Below are positions 11,557 to 25,100 of a stretch of 64,000 nt of DNA, piece by piece (the stretch's first letter is position 1; each line of letters begins with the position of its first letter). Under the pieces are notes generated by a model, which worked only from the letters and a program-made list of their open reading frames with translations, was not told the DNA's origin and searched no databases. The position numbers were made by a program, and so were the translations under genes. This DNA comes from Nectonema munidae (lineage: Eukaryota > Nematomorpha > Nectonematoida > Nectonematidae). Location: assembly GCA_030549495.1 (NCBI GenBank), contig JAUIRK010000719.1:60405-124404 (forward strand), given 5' to 3'.

Positions 11557-11806
11557 TTATTTAAAAAATCATTCAAATTTTTTATAAAAATAAAGTTTTT
11601 TTATTGTTATAGTTTAATAATTTCATTATACATAAAAATAATATAAAAAATTGCTATATTTATCATTTTCTAAAGTTGCAGTATGTTAACATAACTGGAT
11701 ATGACTGAAACTTTATATATAAAGTGGTTAGCCATAGTGACATTTTATGAATGTTTGAAGACTGCAACTAAAATTTTTATATTTTTTGACCCACCCTAAT
11801 GTAGAC

Positions 11807-14263
11807 TTATAAAAAAATATTAAAAATAATTTTTTTTTCAAATTTATTTTAGAATGTTTTTTATCAAATAATTGAAAGGTTGTATGCAAATTTTTGACTT
11901 GTTATATATCTTTTTCATCACTTGGGTTAATATGGGTTTTTAAATGAGTGTTATGTTTTTTGCCTAAAATTTAGATATTTTTTGAAGTCAATAAAGTCAA
12001 TTTTATTCATTAGATCAATTTTTTTCCATTTTATCAAAAAATACAACAAAATATTGAAATTTAATGCTTCTTTTGCTAAGTTTCTAAAAATCCCCACGAA
12101 CCCGACTATAATACCTACGGACGAGATAGAATCGGACTACAGAAATTAATAACTGGACCGAAGTGAACCACTAGTAACGGTTTTAACCGAGCCATGAATA
12201 TGACAAAAGATAGAAATATTTTTCCCTATATGATTTATTATTATTATTAACAGAGATGATAAGTATATTTTTGGATTTAAATGTCTTTATCATTTTTAGG
12301 TCACTTATTGATTTTCCTACTCATTACCTAATATCGTCATATATTACGTTTGATTTGGGGGTACGTTAACACTTAACAATTATCTTAGTTGATAGTTAAA
12401 TATATCTATTTAAAGTAATCAATTGTTCGATTATTTAGATGTATGGTTAATTACTCAATCACGCTATTTTTAGGTGAAGGATTTTGCTAGAGTTGTGCCA
12501 TATTGTAGAAACAAATTGAAAGTAAAAGAAAAATCTCAGCAGTCGTATTCACAGACTACAGAACAGATAATTCAGCAAGGTCGAAGTATAGGGGACAGAA
12601 AGATGTGAAATTTTATAGAGATTTAAAAATATATGAGGTGCAGTTTTGCAAATTATTATCATTCGCTTCTCAATAGCAATCATGTTTTTGAATAAACTAA
12701 CAGTTGGGCACTCAACAGGAGTTAGTTGATTTAATTTGAAAATTGAATTAAATACTTTCATATATTTTGAGGAATGTAATTAAATGCATCTTCATTACTT
12801 TAGTCTTTTCAAAAACCTTGAACAAATATATGTTATAAGCTGCATTTAAGATACAGGATACAAGTCATAATGTACCTTCATCATTGGTTCTGAACAAGAT
12901 ATATTGCTATAGTGAACTTTTATTCAGTATTTTTGTTCTCAAGAAATAGAAGGGTTCACGCCCATACAAATTTAGACCTTTAGCTACTACGGTTGACAGT
13001 GTGATGATGCTATATAAAAAGCTATTGCACAAACACAAGTTCATACCAAACAGAATGTATCATCATAGGACATATTTTTAGACTTTTTAACTTGAGAAAA
13101 GTAAGTGATTGAAATGAAATAGGAAATAAATGACATTTTTGAAATATATATACATTCAATTACTTATGATTGAAAGCAAATATAATTACAAATACTCTCA
13201 ATCACCTTGGAAAGAAATGTATTAAAATAGTTAATAATCATTACTGCGTTCAAATACCCCTTGTCTAGCGCTCAATACCATGCTTATCAATCAGTAATTT
13301 TTTCTATAATGTGAGAGATTAGCAACTCTATTTTTATATTTGGAATCCATAATCCAAAGTAGTCTTTTAGTTTTACATATCATAAATTATCAATAGACAA
13401 AAAAGGGAACAGCCTTACGTTTTAAAAAAACATTAATTCGACAGTCTATGTTGGAATATTTTTAGATTTTATACTAACAAAATTTATTATTCTTACTGAA
13501 ATAACTAATATAAAAATTACATGGAAGTAATACATAATTCATACTGAAAAAATAATTAATATTCCAAGCTATATTTATAAACCTCCATTTTGAACGTTAA
13601 ATTTTCTTATAAATCGAAGGAAAGACAAACGTCAAAACAAAAACAAATTCTAAAAATCAGGACAAATGTTTTTAAGAAGTTAAAAATAAATGTTTGTTTA
13701 AAAAAGAAGAAAAATTTTTTGACTAAAATCTAAAACATACACCCAGTTGGAAAAAAAATCTTAAAAAAATTGAGTAAAATTAAATTAAAAAATATCATTA
13801 ACAAAACAAAAAAAATATATAAAGTTTCAAAAATAATTAATTTTTAACAATTCTGGTGATCATAGATAAATTAATATTGATGCCGCTTTTGATAACTAGA
13901 GCAGCAATCTCGGAGTAAAATAATTTATTTAACTATGGTACAACAAAACCTCGATAAATACGTCCTCTGAATTTTTGTCACCCTCAAAATATTTCAGATT
14001 TTTCTTTGGAAGGAATTTTTCTTTATATTTTTCTTTGATAAATTGTCCACCGTAGCATCCGTCTCTGTCTTGCCTCAATAATCCATCATGTTTAGTTACA
14101 AAATATTTGTATTTCCTAAGTAATTGTGAATTATTTCTAATATATATTCCACTTTTCAAATAGGAAGCGTATATAAGATCAAGTTAGCTAAAGTCTACAT
14201 TGTCAAATTTTTTGATATATAAGAAACTATAGATATTTTGTTTTTATCATCATAAAGAAAAAT
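11807..14263. other. No gene recognised
   Basis: AT-rich sequence beyond the hAT element. A ~76-codon frame on the minus strand (13929-14159) has no similarity I know and no convincing splice sites, so it is not called. Nothing else is supported. Confidence 0.45.
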
Positions 14264-15480
14264 TTAAGAGCTAATTCCACGCTTTTTATTCTTTAATATT
14301 TGAGGAATTTCTTTTCTATGTATACGGATTGTTCCAAGTAGTTTTAAATTGAATTCTAATAATGATTTAGGAATAAGAAGTAAAAAATTATCAGTGACGA
14401 TTTTACTACAAGAATTTTTAAATGGCTTAACTAACTCTAAAGCAACATCCTTCGCCAATCCTCTATGAATGATATTATTTTCTTTTCCTTTATAAATTTT
14501 TGAATTGAAAGCAAAGCCACTTTCTGATTTTTACCCCATATTTTCTCGACTTAGGAGGCATTTAAGTTCGACCTGGAATTATTCCTCTATATCTAACAAG
14601 TTCCTCTTCTACAGTTAGAGTTTCCTTAGTGATATAAAACTTTTTTAAATTTAGTAAAAAATCTTGCCAAATTTATAAAATTGCAGCCAACTTGTCTTTG
14701 GATTTGTTTCTTTTTCGCTTTCTAAAATTATTAAAGGTAAATTTTGAATCTATGAAAAGACATTATAGCTATTTAAAATGGAGAGCTTTAAATTGGATTC
14801 CATAAATCTTGTAATTTAGTAAAATCCTTGTGTTCTAAACCTGCATATAATAAAATGGCAATACAAGCTTTTAGTTCATCCATAGAAAATTTAGTCATAC
14901 ATTATGATATTTTGAAGTATGCAAAATATCTGAAACTTTACGGTTCGTATACTTCAGTAAGTGCATAAAATGTTCATATCTAAGAAGCATTGAAAATAAC
15001 CAGATTCTTTTTTTGAGTAAAATAAGCATATATTTTTGGAATGGCATATATTACGAACATGACTTTTTTTTGAAATGGTTGCATTGAATACTTTATTCCA
15101 TTTGTTTCCTTACTCAGTTCCAGGTTCCTGTTTGTTTCTACATTTTCATTTTCCACTTCGTCTGATTCTGATTCTGATACAGAATCAAAATTTTCTTCAT
15201 CAAGACTACTATCATTACTACAGCTTTCAAAGTTAATAATATAATCACCCTCATTATCACCATCAGAATCATCTATATTATAATCAACATCTTCATCTTT
15301 ACTATCATCAATATCAACATCTTGTTGATAAAAGTTTTCAATGTTTTTTTTTCACAAGATGTTGTAGTTAGTGAAGACATCTTTACTTCATTTTTCAACA
15401 ATTTGTCGTAATCTCCATAAATTTTAGGAAATTCTTCATCTTCAAACTCTAAATTATCATAAATTTATTCATCACTTTTA
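14264..15480 (-). pseudogene. piggyBac transposase relic (third copy)
   Basis: Decayed piggyBac transposase read on the minus strand. The N-terminal part (about 15480-15120) is an acidic, serine-rich segment with many Asp/Glu codons (for example DSVSESESDEVENE), as usual for this family. Near 14890-14800 lies SMDELKACIAILLYAG, near 14610-14560 EEELVRYRGIIPGRT (around the first catalytic aspartate, here Glu-Glu), then KSESGFAFN. 14458-14264 gives KIVTDNFLLL (second aspartate motif TDNF) and LLGTIRIHRKEIP. Several stops and frame changes interrupt it and the C-terminal cysteine domain is not seen. It is divergent from the other piggyBac copies here. Confidence 0.8.
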
Positions 15481-16258
15481 ACAAATTCATTGGAGAATTT
15501 ATCAAATATATTTAAAATTTTGAACAAAAAAACTTTAATAATGTGTCTGAAAAAACAATTAAATTAAAATATATAAATATATTATTTACACCTGCAAGAT
15601 AAAAGTAATTGTAACAAAATCTTACACGTGTACATTATAAGTAACAACTAAAATATTTCCTTTGAATATGAGCAAGTTTTTATTAAATTCAGTAATTTTA
15701 TTCAAAATAAATATGTTTTAAAAAGTTGTTGTAACTAATTTTTGAGAAAAAATGAAAAAACTCTTGAATAGAGTTAACCCTTTGAGAGTTAACTTTCGAT
15801 TGACTCAATTTTTTTCCAAATATTTTGCTTAAAAAGCACTAACATCTTAATCAATAGACTAAAAAAATTACAATTTCAATATCTTGAAACAAAAAAAACA
15901 ATAATCTCTTTTTCTTGAGAAAACTAAACTTCTCACTCAGTTTCCAAATGTATGCAAATCAATTCACAACTGATAAAATCATATTACCTATATCTACACT
16001 TCAGGGGCTCATATCCTCCAAATGGGAAGAGGGCTTTTTTATTATTATTTTCAAAATTAAAAAAAATTCTGTCTTTGAACTATCAACACCCAATTCCACC
16101 ACAACTGCTGATAACATGCAGCGATTTTAATGTGGAATTATTTTGATTGTCATTATGATATGAGCATCACTATCTACTAGCACAATAAGTGAAAAAAATC
16201 GCTCATATGATTGAGTCGTTATATTTAAAATTCTCTTTTTCTAATATGTTATCATAAG
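15481..16258. other. No gene recognised
   Basis: AT-rich stretch between the piggyBac relic and the next element. Two short plus-strand frames near 15915-16146 overlap in different frames and have no recognisable product. Confidence 0.4.
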
Positions 16259-16435
16259 GGAGCGTTCACAAATGACATCAGCCCAATTAAGTGATTAAGT
16301 TATTTGTGGTGTTCGCACCCATCCTTTCGGATATCGTGGCCCGCCCGGAATGCTGAGTCCAAGTCTACCTGGACTTTCCATCCCACTAAACACCTCCGGC
16401 CCTTGTTACTGCATAGCTATACCTTGTTATATATA

Positions 16436-18491
16436 CAGTCAACTCTCTATACACCGGATGCATTCGGGACCCGAAAAAAATCCGGTTTAGACAGAGATCA
16501 GGTTTATTGAGAGTTATGTTTTTTATAATTTTTCACCCATTTTTTAATACAATGACTCATTCTAATCATATATTGTAACTTTGATGTTTGAATAGAATCA
16601 TAAAATATTTTCGAAAATTTATTTTTTTTAGTCATATTAATATAATTTTTAATACAAGTTTGTTTGAATTTCATAACATTTTTTGTAATAGCCAAATTGT
16701 TTTTGAGGATGAGGCTTTCGACTTCTCTTTGCATTGTTGGATCTTGTTGATATGCAAAGTCACTCAGTTTTTTGAGAATTTGGGCCACTTGAAACCGAGA
16801 AAGTTTCGTGTTGATTTGAGTCACGTGTTCGCCATCATCTCTTTGTCCATCGATGGATTCAGATTCATGGACTTCCTGATTCAATAATGCTGCTTCGAAA
16901 TCAGAAGGATCTTCTGTAGCCGAAATATTGTCAATGTCTATATACTCATTGGTTGTCATCCTTGATTCACCAAAACAGGTAACAAGCTCGTCAATAACAT
17001 AAAACATTTAATTCATCTGTTTCATCTTCGGCATCTGTACAGTCTTCCATCATGAAGCCACTGTTTTTGAAGCATTTTATGATTGTTGAAGTGGCGACTT
17101 TTTCCCAAGCTGAAGCAATCCATTTTATACAATCTAAAATATTGATTGACTTAGCTAATTGAACCAAACTTGGTTGTTCATCAATTTGTGCCAACAAATG
17201 AACCATCAGGGGTTTCTATAACCCATTTTGAATGATCTAATCACACCCAAATAGAGTGGCTAAACACAGCTTGTAGTGTTTGAAGGGAAAAGCTTGAGTG
17301 AAATGTTCTTTAGAACAATATCTGGTTGATGAGATGTAGCATTATCCAAGAACATGAGAATTTTTTTTTTCCCGTATCATTTTTCTGTCTACTTTTGGAA
17401 TCCAAAACGAATTTTTTGATGTCATCCAAGCATTACTATTAGCTGCATACGTTACAGGTAAACTATCGGTTTTGACTCCTTTGAGACATCGCGGATTTTT
17501 TTATTTGCCAATGACCAGAGGCTTGACTTTTTCGCCGGTAGCACTGGTAGCGAGCATAACAATCACTCGTTCTTTGGATACTTTCACACCGCTTTTTGAT
17601 TGATGCTTAGCATAATTTTTTGGTTGGTTCATTTAGAAAAAAATTTGATTCAAGGATCAAATGATCTTAAAATAAAATTAAACTTGAGTTCAAAGATTGA
17701 AAAAGGAAACAGAATTGAACAAAAACAAATGAATAAACAAAAAATTTAACATTTAAATTATTCACATCATATTTCAACAATAACAATAACAAAACATTTA
17801 TTTAATATTCATAAAAAAAAATAAACTGCTGTAAAAAGAAATTTGTGTCTAAGAATTCATGAATAAAAGTTGAATATAAAAATTATATTTCAATTGTAAT
17901 GATGAAATACTATAATTATCACACACTTAAAATGATAACACCAAAATAATAGTGACATCTTATTAATCAAAATAATTTTTTTCCAATTTTGCACATGCAT
18001 AAAAATGATTAGGAAAAAATTCGTCGTTTGCAAAATATTTTTTCACGTTTAAATATATTTAAAAAAGGGGCAACAACTCACCAGAATCACAATGTATAAA
18101 TCAAAATGATATAGTACAAGGCTTCAATAATTTGGATCTAGAAGGAGGCAAAAAAGATAGAATCCAATTTCAGGAAAAAAAAACTATAAAATTGTTGTTC
18201 CAATTTGAACTTACGTCTATATACACATCATTGTTTAATTTCATTTATCATTTTTTACTACATAAATTCAAAGTGTTGAAAAATCTTTTGTTTATGCTTC
18301 AATTAATTGTATTTTTGTTCTTTTTCTTAGCTTTATATCATTTTTTTTGTGTCCGGTATAGACAGAGGATGTCCGGTTTACACAGAATTAAAATACATTG
18401 GAAAGAATAGAAGTGTTTTGGGACTTTGAAAATAATCCGGTTTAGACAAAAATCCGGTATATTCAGAGTCCGGTTTAGACAGAGTTTACTG
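16436..18491 (-). mobile_element. Tigger (pogo/Tc1-mariner) DNA transposon
   Basis: The left end reads CAGTCAACTCTCTATACACC. The reverse complement of the right end reads CAGTAAACTCTGTCTAAACC. Both are flanked by TA (16434-16435 and 18492-18493), the target duplication of the Tc1-mariner superfamily, and both ends contain several 'ccggtttagaca' sub-repeats, typical of Tigger. The transposase lies on the minus strand. At about 2.06 kb the element is near normal size, but the part that should encode the N-terminal DNA-binding domain (about 17640-18350) is AT-rich and has no trace of it. Confidence 0.9.
16504..17640 (-). pseudogene. Tigger transposase, catalytic and C-terminal part
   Basis: Minus-strand relic of a pogo/Tigger DDE transposase. 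It begins near 17640 with KNYAKHQSKSGVKVSKERV, then MLATSATGEKVKPLVIGK, KNPRCLKGVK and MFLDNATSHQ (second catalytic aspartate, usual form LDNA.SH). It continues in other frames to AKSINILDCIKWIASAWEKV (17206-16991) and the acidic C-terminal tail (17007-16504). Stops follow VIGK and lie near 17240, and frame changes separate the blocks. The first catalytic Asp (usual DE.G motif) and the CENP-B-like helix-turn-helix domain are not found. Inactive. Confidence 0.88.
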
Positions 18492-18569
18492 TATTATTTT
18501 ACAAGAATTTATGTTACAATATATAAATACAACTGAGTGATCGATACTATCCTAACGCGAACGCTCCCA

Positions 18570-21500
18570 CTTTGGGAAACAAACTTATTGTCTAGTGATA
18601 GCTTGATTACTAACCACGTAGAATCGGTTTCCTAGCGCACTACCTAACCGTACATCAGCCCAAGCTAAATAGGGAGAAGGTTAGCTAAAAGTTAGATAAT
18701 TATGATATTATTTTTTATCATTAAATTGACTCTGTATTAAACCTTCAAACAGATGTTGTGTCATCAAGGATGATTGGTGGTATGTCAACAAAGAATGAAG
18801 GATATGAGCTTTCTTGGATCTTTTCAAGTAATTTACATTGATTTTAAGGATCTATTTAAAGGTGAATCTGGAAACATTAATATAAGAAACGTCTTTTTTA
18901 TGATTCTTTATTGAAACTAAGACATTAGGATAAAATCAATATTTAATCACGCCATCCGCGAATTAAAAAATCTTCTAACAGCTTTGGATATGTTAACGTT
19001 TTTTATTTGTTGTATGGCAAGCAACCCCAACATTTCTAATATTTTAGATTTTTTGTCCTAAATGCAAGAAATTTTGGGGATGGGGTTTTTTAATGAGACT
19101 TACTATATATGAAATATTATTTGTTCCGATTTTACCATGCGCTCTTAAAATATAAGAAATTCATTTGATATTTAAATGACTTAAAATAAGCAACACGTGA
19201 AAATTTATCTTCAGTTTATCAAAGATATATTTGCAAAAAGAGGGAGTTTGTTCATTTCAAATGAATACACTAAATTAAAAATTTATTCGCCATTAAAAAA
19301 CAAAAATTTTACTTGGCATATAAGAATGAAATAAAAGAAGGTTATTGGAATATTCTAGATTGGAAATTATGAAAAGTTATAAACACATGCACCCTCAAAG
19401 CCCAAATGAAGGGTTTTTACAAAAAAAAAGTCGAATAGATAAGGCTAGAAAAAGTAGTAGACCTAGTTGAAGAAATGGAGTATTTCAGATGTAATAGAAT
19501 TATTTTAGTAAAATATAAAAATTCCATTATTTAGATGGAATTTATACCCAATTACAAACGTTATTCCAAGAAGCTCAGAGTCATATCTCGAGAAGTCCAA
19601 ATTTGAAGTTCAGAAGAAATGCAATTTATACTAAGGTGGCGTGAAAGCTTTCAACGGCAGCTATAAGCGAGTGATACAAGAGTTGAAGGAGACAAAATGT
19701 CAAGTAAAGCGAAGGTTATAACTTGGTGTTTCAAGAAATAAATTAAAAGACAACACTCCAATGATACCACAGCTGAAGTTGAGATACTCGTAAAAGCCTT
19801 TGAAGAGCCATGTAAGATGCTGAAATCTTCCTTGTAAGCAAAATCTTCAGTTATTTTTGTTATTGTCTGCATTCTAAAGGACGATCTAAAAACATCTGCA
19901 CAATATAAATAGAACAAAAGATAGGAGGCATCAATCAAAAATCAAGATTGCAGAGTAGCTCGTCATTGAGTTACAGAAAAAAGGAGTGATTTAGAAAAGA
20001 TATTGAAACGAAAGATCACCTACCTTTCTGAACAGAAGTAAAGTCGTATGAAGAATGTAAAGTATTGAAGCAGGTCAATAATCAAGAACACTCAGAAGAT
20101 AGAGAAGCTTAAGCTTACATCGAGTCATCGGCACAAATCTGCTTGAAGACATCGTGACAGGTCAACATTAATCAATTCTACAGATTGTTATGCTCGTATC
20201 AGGAGCAGATGGTATCAGAAGTTTACTGATAACCCTATTAGTTATAAACAAAATTTGTCCTCTCAAGTGATGGTAGCGCGTTGTTTTATCTAGTTGTTTC
20301 TTTGGATTTAAAAATTTTTTACATATATTTTTAGTCTGATATATATATTTCAAATATGCTAAATCTAGTGATGCTGTTCATTTTTTATGAAAATCTACAA
20401 AAAAGTGATTTAAACATGACAGCTCATGTCAAAATTATAATTTTTATTGAATACATGTAAAAAGTTTTTTACACATATTTTCAAGTATGCTAAATTTTGA
20501 TATTAATTTTTTTGTAAAAATTAATCAAACCTCTCAATTAATGTCAAAAACTTTAAAATAAATTGTACTTGCAGTATTTCTCTGTTAATTATTTTCCTAA
20601 TTTATTTAATCAACGAACTTTAGGGGTTTAATTAACTCTAAATATTTTCACCTTTCAGTAAATCGCGATAGGACCTCCATCGTTTTGGCCACAAATTGTT
20701 TATCGGTTAATACACTCTGCGTAATTTCTTCTATACTTTATACAGTATGTAAGTTTACTATTTATTCTATGATTCTTCCATCAGAAATTAATTTTGGTAA
20801 CTTTTTCTATTAGAGAATCTTATTGATGGCTTTTTTTTATGAGTAACATGTGTTTTATTATCGGGTGATATAAACAGATATGTAGTCATAATATTTGTCA
20901 ACCAACCCCAGTTCAAAAGTTCCTTTTCTAATGAAATCATTCGTGATGTTCATTGTTCAATTACAAAAACACGCAAAAGGAAAAAGATGGCCAAATTAAA
21001 TTATAAGGTAGCTTGATTATAAGTAAATCTTCACATACTGTCATCTGTAACAGCTTTGATAAATCTAACTGATTGAAAATTTTCCCATTTCCTATTCATC
21101 TTAGTTGAAATTACAAGTTTAATCTTAGCTGGTAAGCTAAAGGTTTAACGATTTTTCATTCGCAAAGGAGGAACTTTTTGTTCATGGTCAAAATCTTTTT
21201 TGAAACATACAATATTAGATCATATACCACTTCCTTCATTGTAACATGGTAGATCTCCATTTTAAATGCGGATCTCAGGAGTTACTAAAATTATTTATTT
21301 TGATCACACGTTGTTTTTTCAACGAGCTTTCAGATCGCTTTCTTCTTTCAATTATTTTCTAAATAAATGTTTCATACACAACAGGATTGAAGAAAGTATA
21401 ATAAGTCAAAATATATTTAAAAAAATTATTTGTTACTATATAAACAATTTTATGAAAAAATTTAACAGAAATGATTTTTGGATAAAACGGATTTCATCTA

Positions 21501-22092
21501 TAACATCGCTAATTCAATTGATATTTTCATAAATTATTTAGGCCAAAATAGAGTACAGAAATGAAATAAGCATAGTGGAATAAAAAAATAATTTTTAATT
21601 TGACGAAAATTTTATTTTTAATTAAAATTTTCATTGACGATTTTCAACGAATAAGCAATCTTTAACAATAAAAATACAATTATAAAAGCATTATGCGCTT
21701 GAAACTGTATAGAATTATAAATTTTCAAGAGTGTATGGCGCTAATTTATAAAATTAAGGATAAATTCAAAAATTTATCATAAATTAATTGGATAATTCAA
21801 AGATTTCCATTTTAATTAATTCCTAGTTCAATAATTGTCTAGTATAATAAATCAGTACAAAAGCTGAATTAATAAAATTTTTATTTAAATTTGATTGATA
21901 GCATTGTCAATTTAGTATAAAATGAGATATAAAACATAACTACTTGGAAAAACTGAGTCCAGAAATGAAACGAGAATGGCTTTTTGTAGAGAGTTTTCAC
22001 ATGTAAACAACAAATTTCGTTAAAACATATTAAAATCTACAATGCGAAAATTGAGTCCTAATAGCATAGTTGAGTTGGCATAAAAACATAAG
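18570..22092. other. No gene recognised; dispersed repeat near 21.7 kb
   Basis: About 3.5 kb without a supported gene. 19550-20150 is purine-rich with fragmentary frames that I could not match to any family. 21680-21735 resembles 2325-2385, so part of 21.5-22.0 kb is a dispersed repeat shared with the left of the window. No terminal repeats were identified. Confidence 0.4.
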
Positions 22093-22100
22093 ATGGATAT

Positions 22101-25100
22101 TAGGGTGTTTCACAATTATAGGGGAAAAATTTTAATTCAACTGAAAATTGTAAGTAACCTTTTATTTTGTTCTTTTTTAATAAAAAATCAAATATAAATT
22201 TGAAGAGCATCAGCCAATGGTATAATGTCGCGCAATTCATTTTAACATTTTCATAAGGCAGGATTTGGTCCGACTTAGGAATTCTTTCCGGCGGGCTTCG
22301 ACTACATGAAGAAGGAACTGAAGTTGGTCTTCTGCCTTGGTCCTTCCACTCTTTTTAAATTCCTGAACCAGAGCCACTACGCTGCATTGTTGATCACAAC
22401 CAGTCCCTCTACTCGTTGGAGTCCAGCTTGATAAGAAGGATTATCCTTCCATTTTACCGGATCCTCGTCAAAAAAACTTGGGTCGATATTCATGAATTCA
22501 AAGAATTTCTGGGTATTTTTAGCTACAAAGGAGGTCACTGTCTTGTCTTTTATTCCATCAGGAAGAGCCCTGGGAGGGGGAGAATTCTCTTTGGATCCCT
22601 CAGTTGCCTTCATGTTTGCGACGAACAATTTCTTCTACTGAAGAGACAGTCCTTCATCAAAGAGTGCCATTCCAACGTTAATCTCAGACAGATACCACAG
22701 ATGGCGTGCCAGCGTCTCCGTCTCAGCCTTTCTGACGATCTCGTTATCTTCTTCTTCCAGAGCGTTGAAAAGGGCGATGTCATGACGGGGAGCACTGACA
22801 GCTGAACGTGCCAAGAAACAGGCACGAACGTAATGTTTGGCAATAAAAATGCAGAAATCACTTAAATTCTCCAGAATACCTGATTGTGCTACACGGGAAG
22901 AAGAGGGTCTTTTAAGTCGATGCTGAGAGAACTGGGGAAATAAGATCCACATCTTCAAGCTATATATGGCCCGAGCCATCCATCGTGCTCGATTTAAAGC
23001 CGCGGGTTTTCAAAAAGTGATGCTTTCGCGGCCATGTGGCACCCCTTCAAGAAAGATAATGACCAACTCAAGAAGCTCTCTGTAGTCGTCACGTGGATGA
23101 TTAAAGTGCAGCTGACATTGGCAAAAATTGAAGACATCATTAGCCCACGATGTCACTCGAATTGCATCTTCGGCTGTTTGATAGTTTGTTTTATCCACAG
23201 AAGGTCAAAACTCTTTGAATTGTTGAAAAATTGTGGTATCAAGGCTACGTGACACCTCTGGAACCAATGAAGAAAAGACCGCTTTTATTAGAAGCTCCAA
23301 AACATGATGTCTACAAGCTAGACTCAAGAGATCACGTCTAAGGATCTGCTGCAGACGCAGACAGACACCGCCTTTGCGACCGGTGTTAGTGGCAGTCGTG
23401 TCGAAGCAAAGCGCTGCAATCTTCTCTTGAAGGTTCCATTCTTTGATGACGTTAATAATTGTGGTGGCTGTCGGCTCAGATTTACCATCGGTAACCGGAG
23501 CAGCAAACAGCTTGAGAACTCTTTCTCCAGAAACAAGAATAGGAAGGCGATCCACTACTTCTCCATTAGTAAATGCAGGCATCAACTTTCCATCCCAGTG
23601 GACAGTCAGGGGAAAAGTTGGAGAGAAAGACTTCTTTATTTCAGCGGCTCTTCTTCACGATGTTTACTGCGATGTCTGTGGATTGTGCTAGCACTTAGAC
23701 TGAGTTCTTACACGTTTGACCCCAGGATGGAGGCGAATGGAAGAAGTACCGTCATTGCTCCTCGACTGCTTACCTGACTTCGATCAAGAGCTGCAGCGAC
23801 TTCTGGATTAATGACTGCGGCTTTCCTACTTCTGCAAGATTATTTGTCTGGAGATTTATATGGACTTTCAACTATGGGACTCGATAAAGAAGACGACGAA
23901 GATTCATACTTAGTTTTTGAAAATCTTTCCTCGTATGCCTCTTTTTCTCTTTGCAATCTCTTCGTCCCTGTCATAATTCGTTTCCTTTTCTTTTCTTCTT
24001 TACTAACCCAATTTTGGTCCAATCCTTGCATCTTTCCTTCTCCCCGATGCTTTCTTTGAGCCTCGAGAAAATCCCGATCTTCTTTGATTATCATCATCTG
24101 CATTGCATCCTGATGCGCTATGTCAAACAATTGTTTTAGCTTGACCTGAAAAGACTTTCGGGTCTCCACCGCTTTCCCAGATTCTCGGGATTTGGATTTC
24201 TTGAAGGCCGCGTACTCATCGTGTAGCTTCTTCACTTTTTTGAGGATGTGACAATAATCTTTTGTTGGAATATTGGCCTTTTCCCATTGCTCTTGAATTT
24301 TTAGAGTGGTTTTTCGTATGGCCTTAGTCAATTCTCTGGGATTCCTCTTGACGTGCCATTCCAAAACCCTCAAGACTTCTCCAGTGAGGGGAAGCAAGTT
24401 TTGTGGTAACTCGTTCGTTGCTAATCCGTCAACAAGCCAGAGAGTATTCTTTGTCCGCAACTCAGAGATTTGAATAGAAGCAGTGGATCAACAAGGAGTG
24501 CAAACAACAAACACTTATAAGTATCTGATTTATTATAGTTTATCTAAAAGCAGGGTCTATTTTCTTTGAACTGCTATCACAGGAAACGTTGAATCTCGAT
24601 TAATAATGGCAAACTAATGTATTTATGTTAGAAAATTGATGGAGATTATTTCCTATAATATTCAAAACATGAGAGATTTATCACATAATATTGAACTAAT
24701 TTATCAAAATAATCAAAAATATAAAATACAGTGAATAATAGGAAACACCAACTTATCGATTAGATAATTGGTGTAATCAACAAGCATGCCATTCACGACG
24801 TAAGATGTATTTAATAATTCGTTGTAGTAGTGGTATACTTCTATATGTATTAATAAATTTTTGAAATTTTAATGAATAATGATAAATAGGATCCCTTAAA
24901 ATGTTTTGTCATTTCACAAAGATGAGCATCTCACTGCTGTACAAGACAGGAGTGAACGACATGTTATGCCCCCATAACTTCTGTATAGGTACTGACTTCT
25001 GTAGCTCTGCGCGGCATCAAGATGTGGACTTTACAGTAAAAAATTTTGCCAAACTAGTTTTTTGATGAAAAGGAATGTAACGAGAGGTTGCTCATAAAAA

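Larger units (their letters stand above)
5269..11798 (+). mobile_element. hAT transposon with nested LINE insertions
   Basis: The ends are terminal inverted repeats starting TAGGGTGGGTC. The left end is at 5269 and the right end at 11798 as its reverse complement. Both are flanked by a perfect 8-bp duplication, ATGTAGAC (5261-5268 and 11799-11806), the size made by hAT transposases. A broken transposase gene lies inside in two blocks (5725-6165 and 10322-11556). About 4.1 kb of LINE sequence separates them. Without that insertion the element would be near 2.4 kb, a usual hAT size. The ends are well preserved although the coding region is dead. Confidence 0.88.
16259..18569. mobile_element. 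Short inverted-repeat element (GGGAGCGTTC ends) hosting a Tigger
   Basis: 16259 begins GGGAGCGTTCACAAATGACA and 18569 ends with the reverse complement, GAACGCTCCC. Without the Tigger (16436-18491) and its TA duplication the element would be about 255 bp, a MITE-like size. The same end reappears at 25908-25932 (reverse complement GGGAGCGTTAACAAATGATG). A related end, GGGTCGTTCACAATTGACG, bounds the MITE at 41007-41166. The interior 16300-16420 is noticeably GC-richer than its surroundings and has no recognised product. No clear target duplication was identified. Confidence 0.5.

Noticed and set aside
13929-14159. Minus-strand frame of 76 codons next to the piggyBac relic
   Set aside because: No piggyBac motif or other recognisable pattern, no start context or splice support. 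Probably chance.
19651-19938. Minus-strand 95-codon frame
   Set aside because: No known motif, no homologue recalled, and surrounding frames are broken. Not enough to call a gene.
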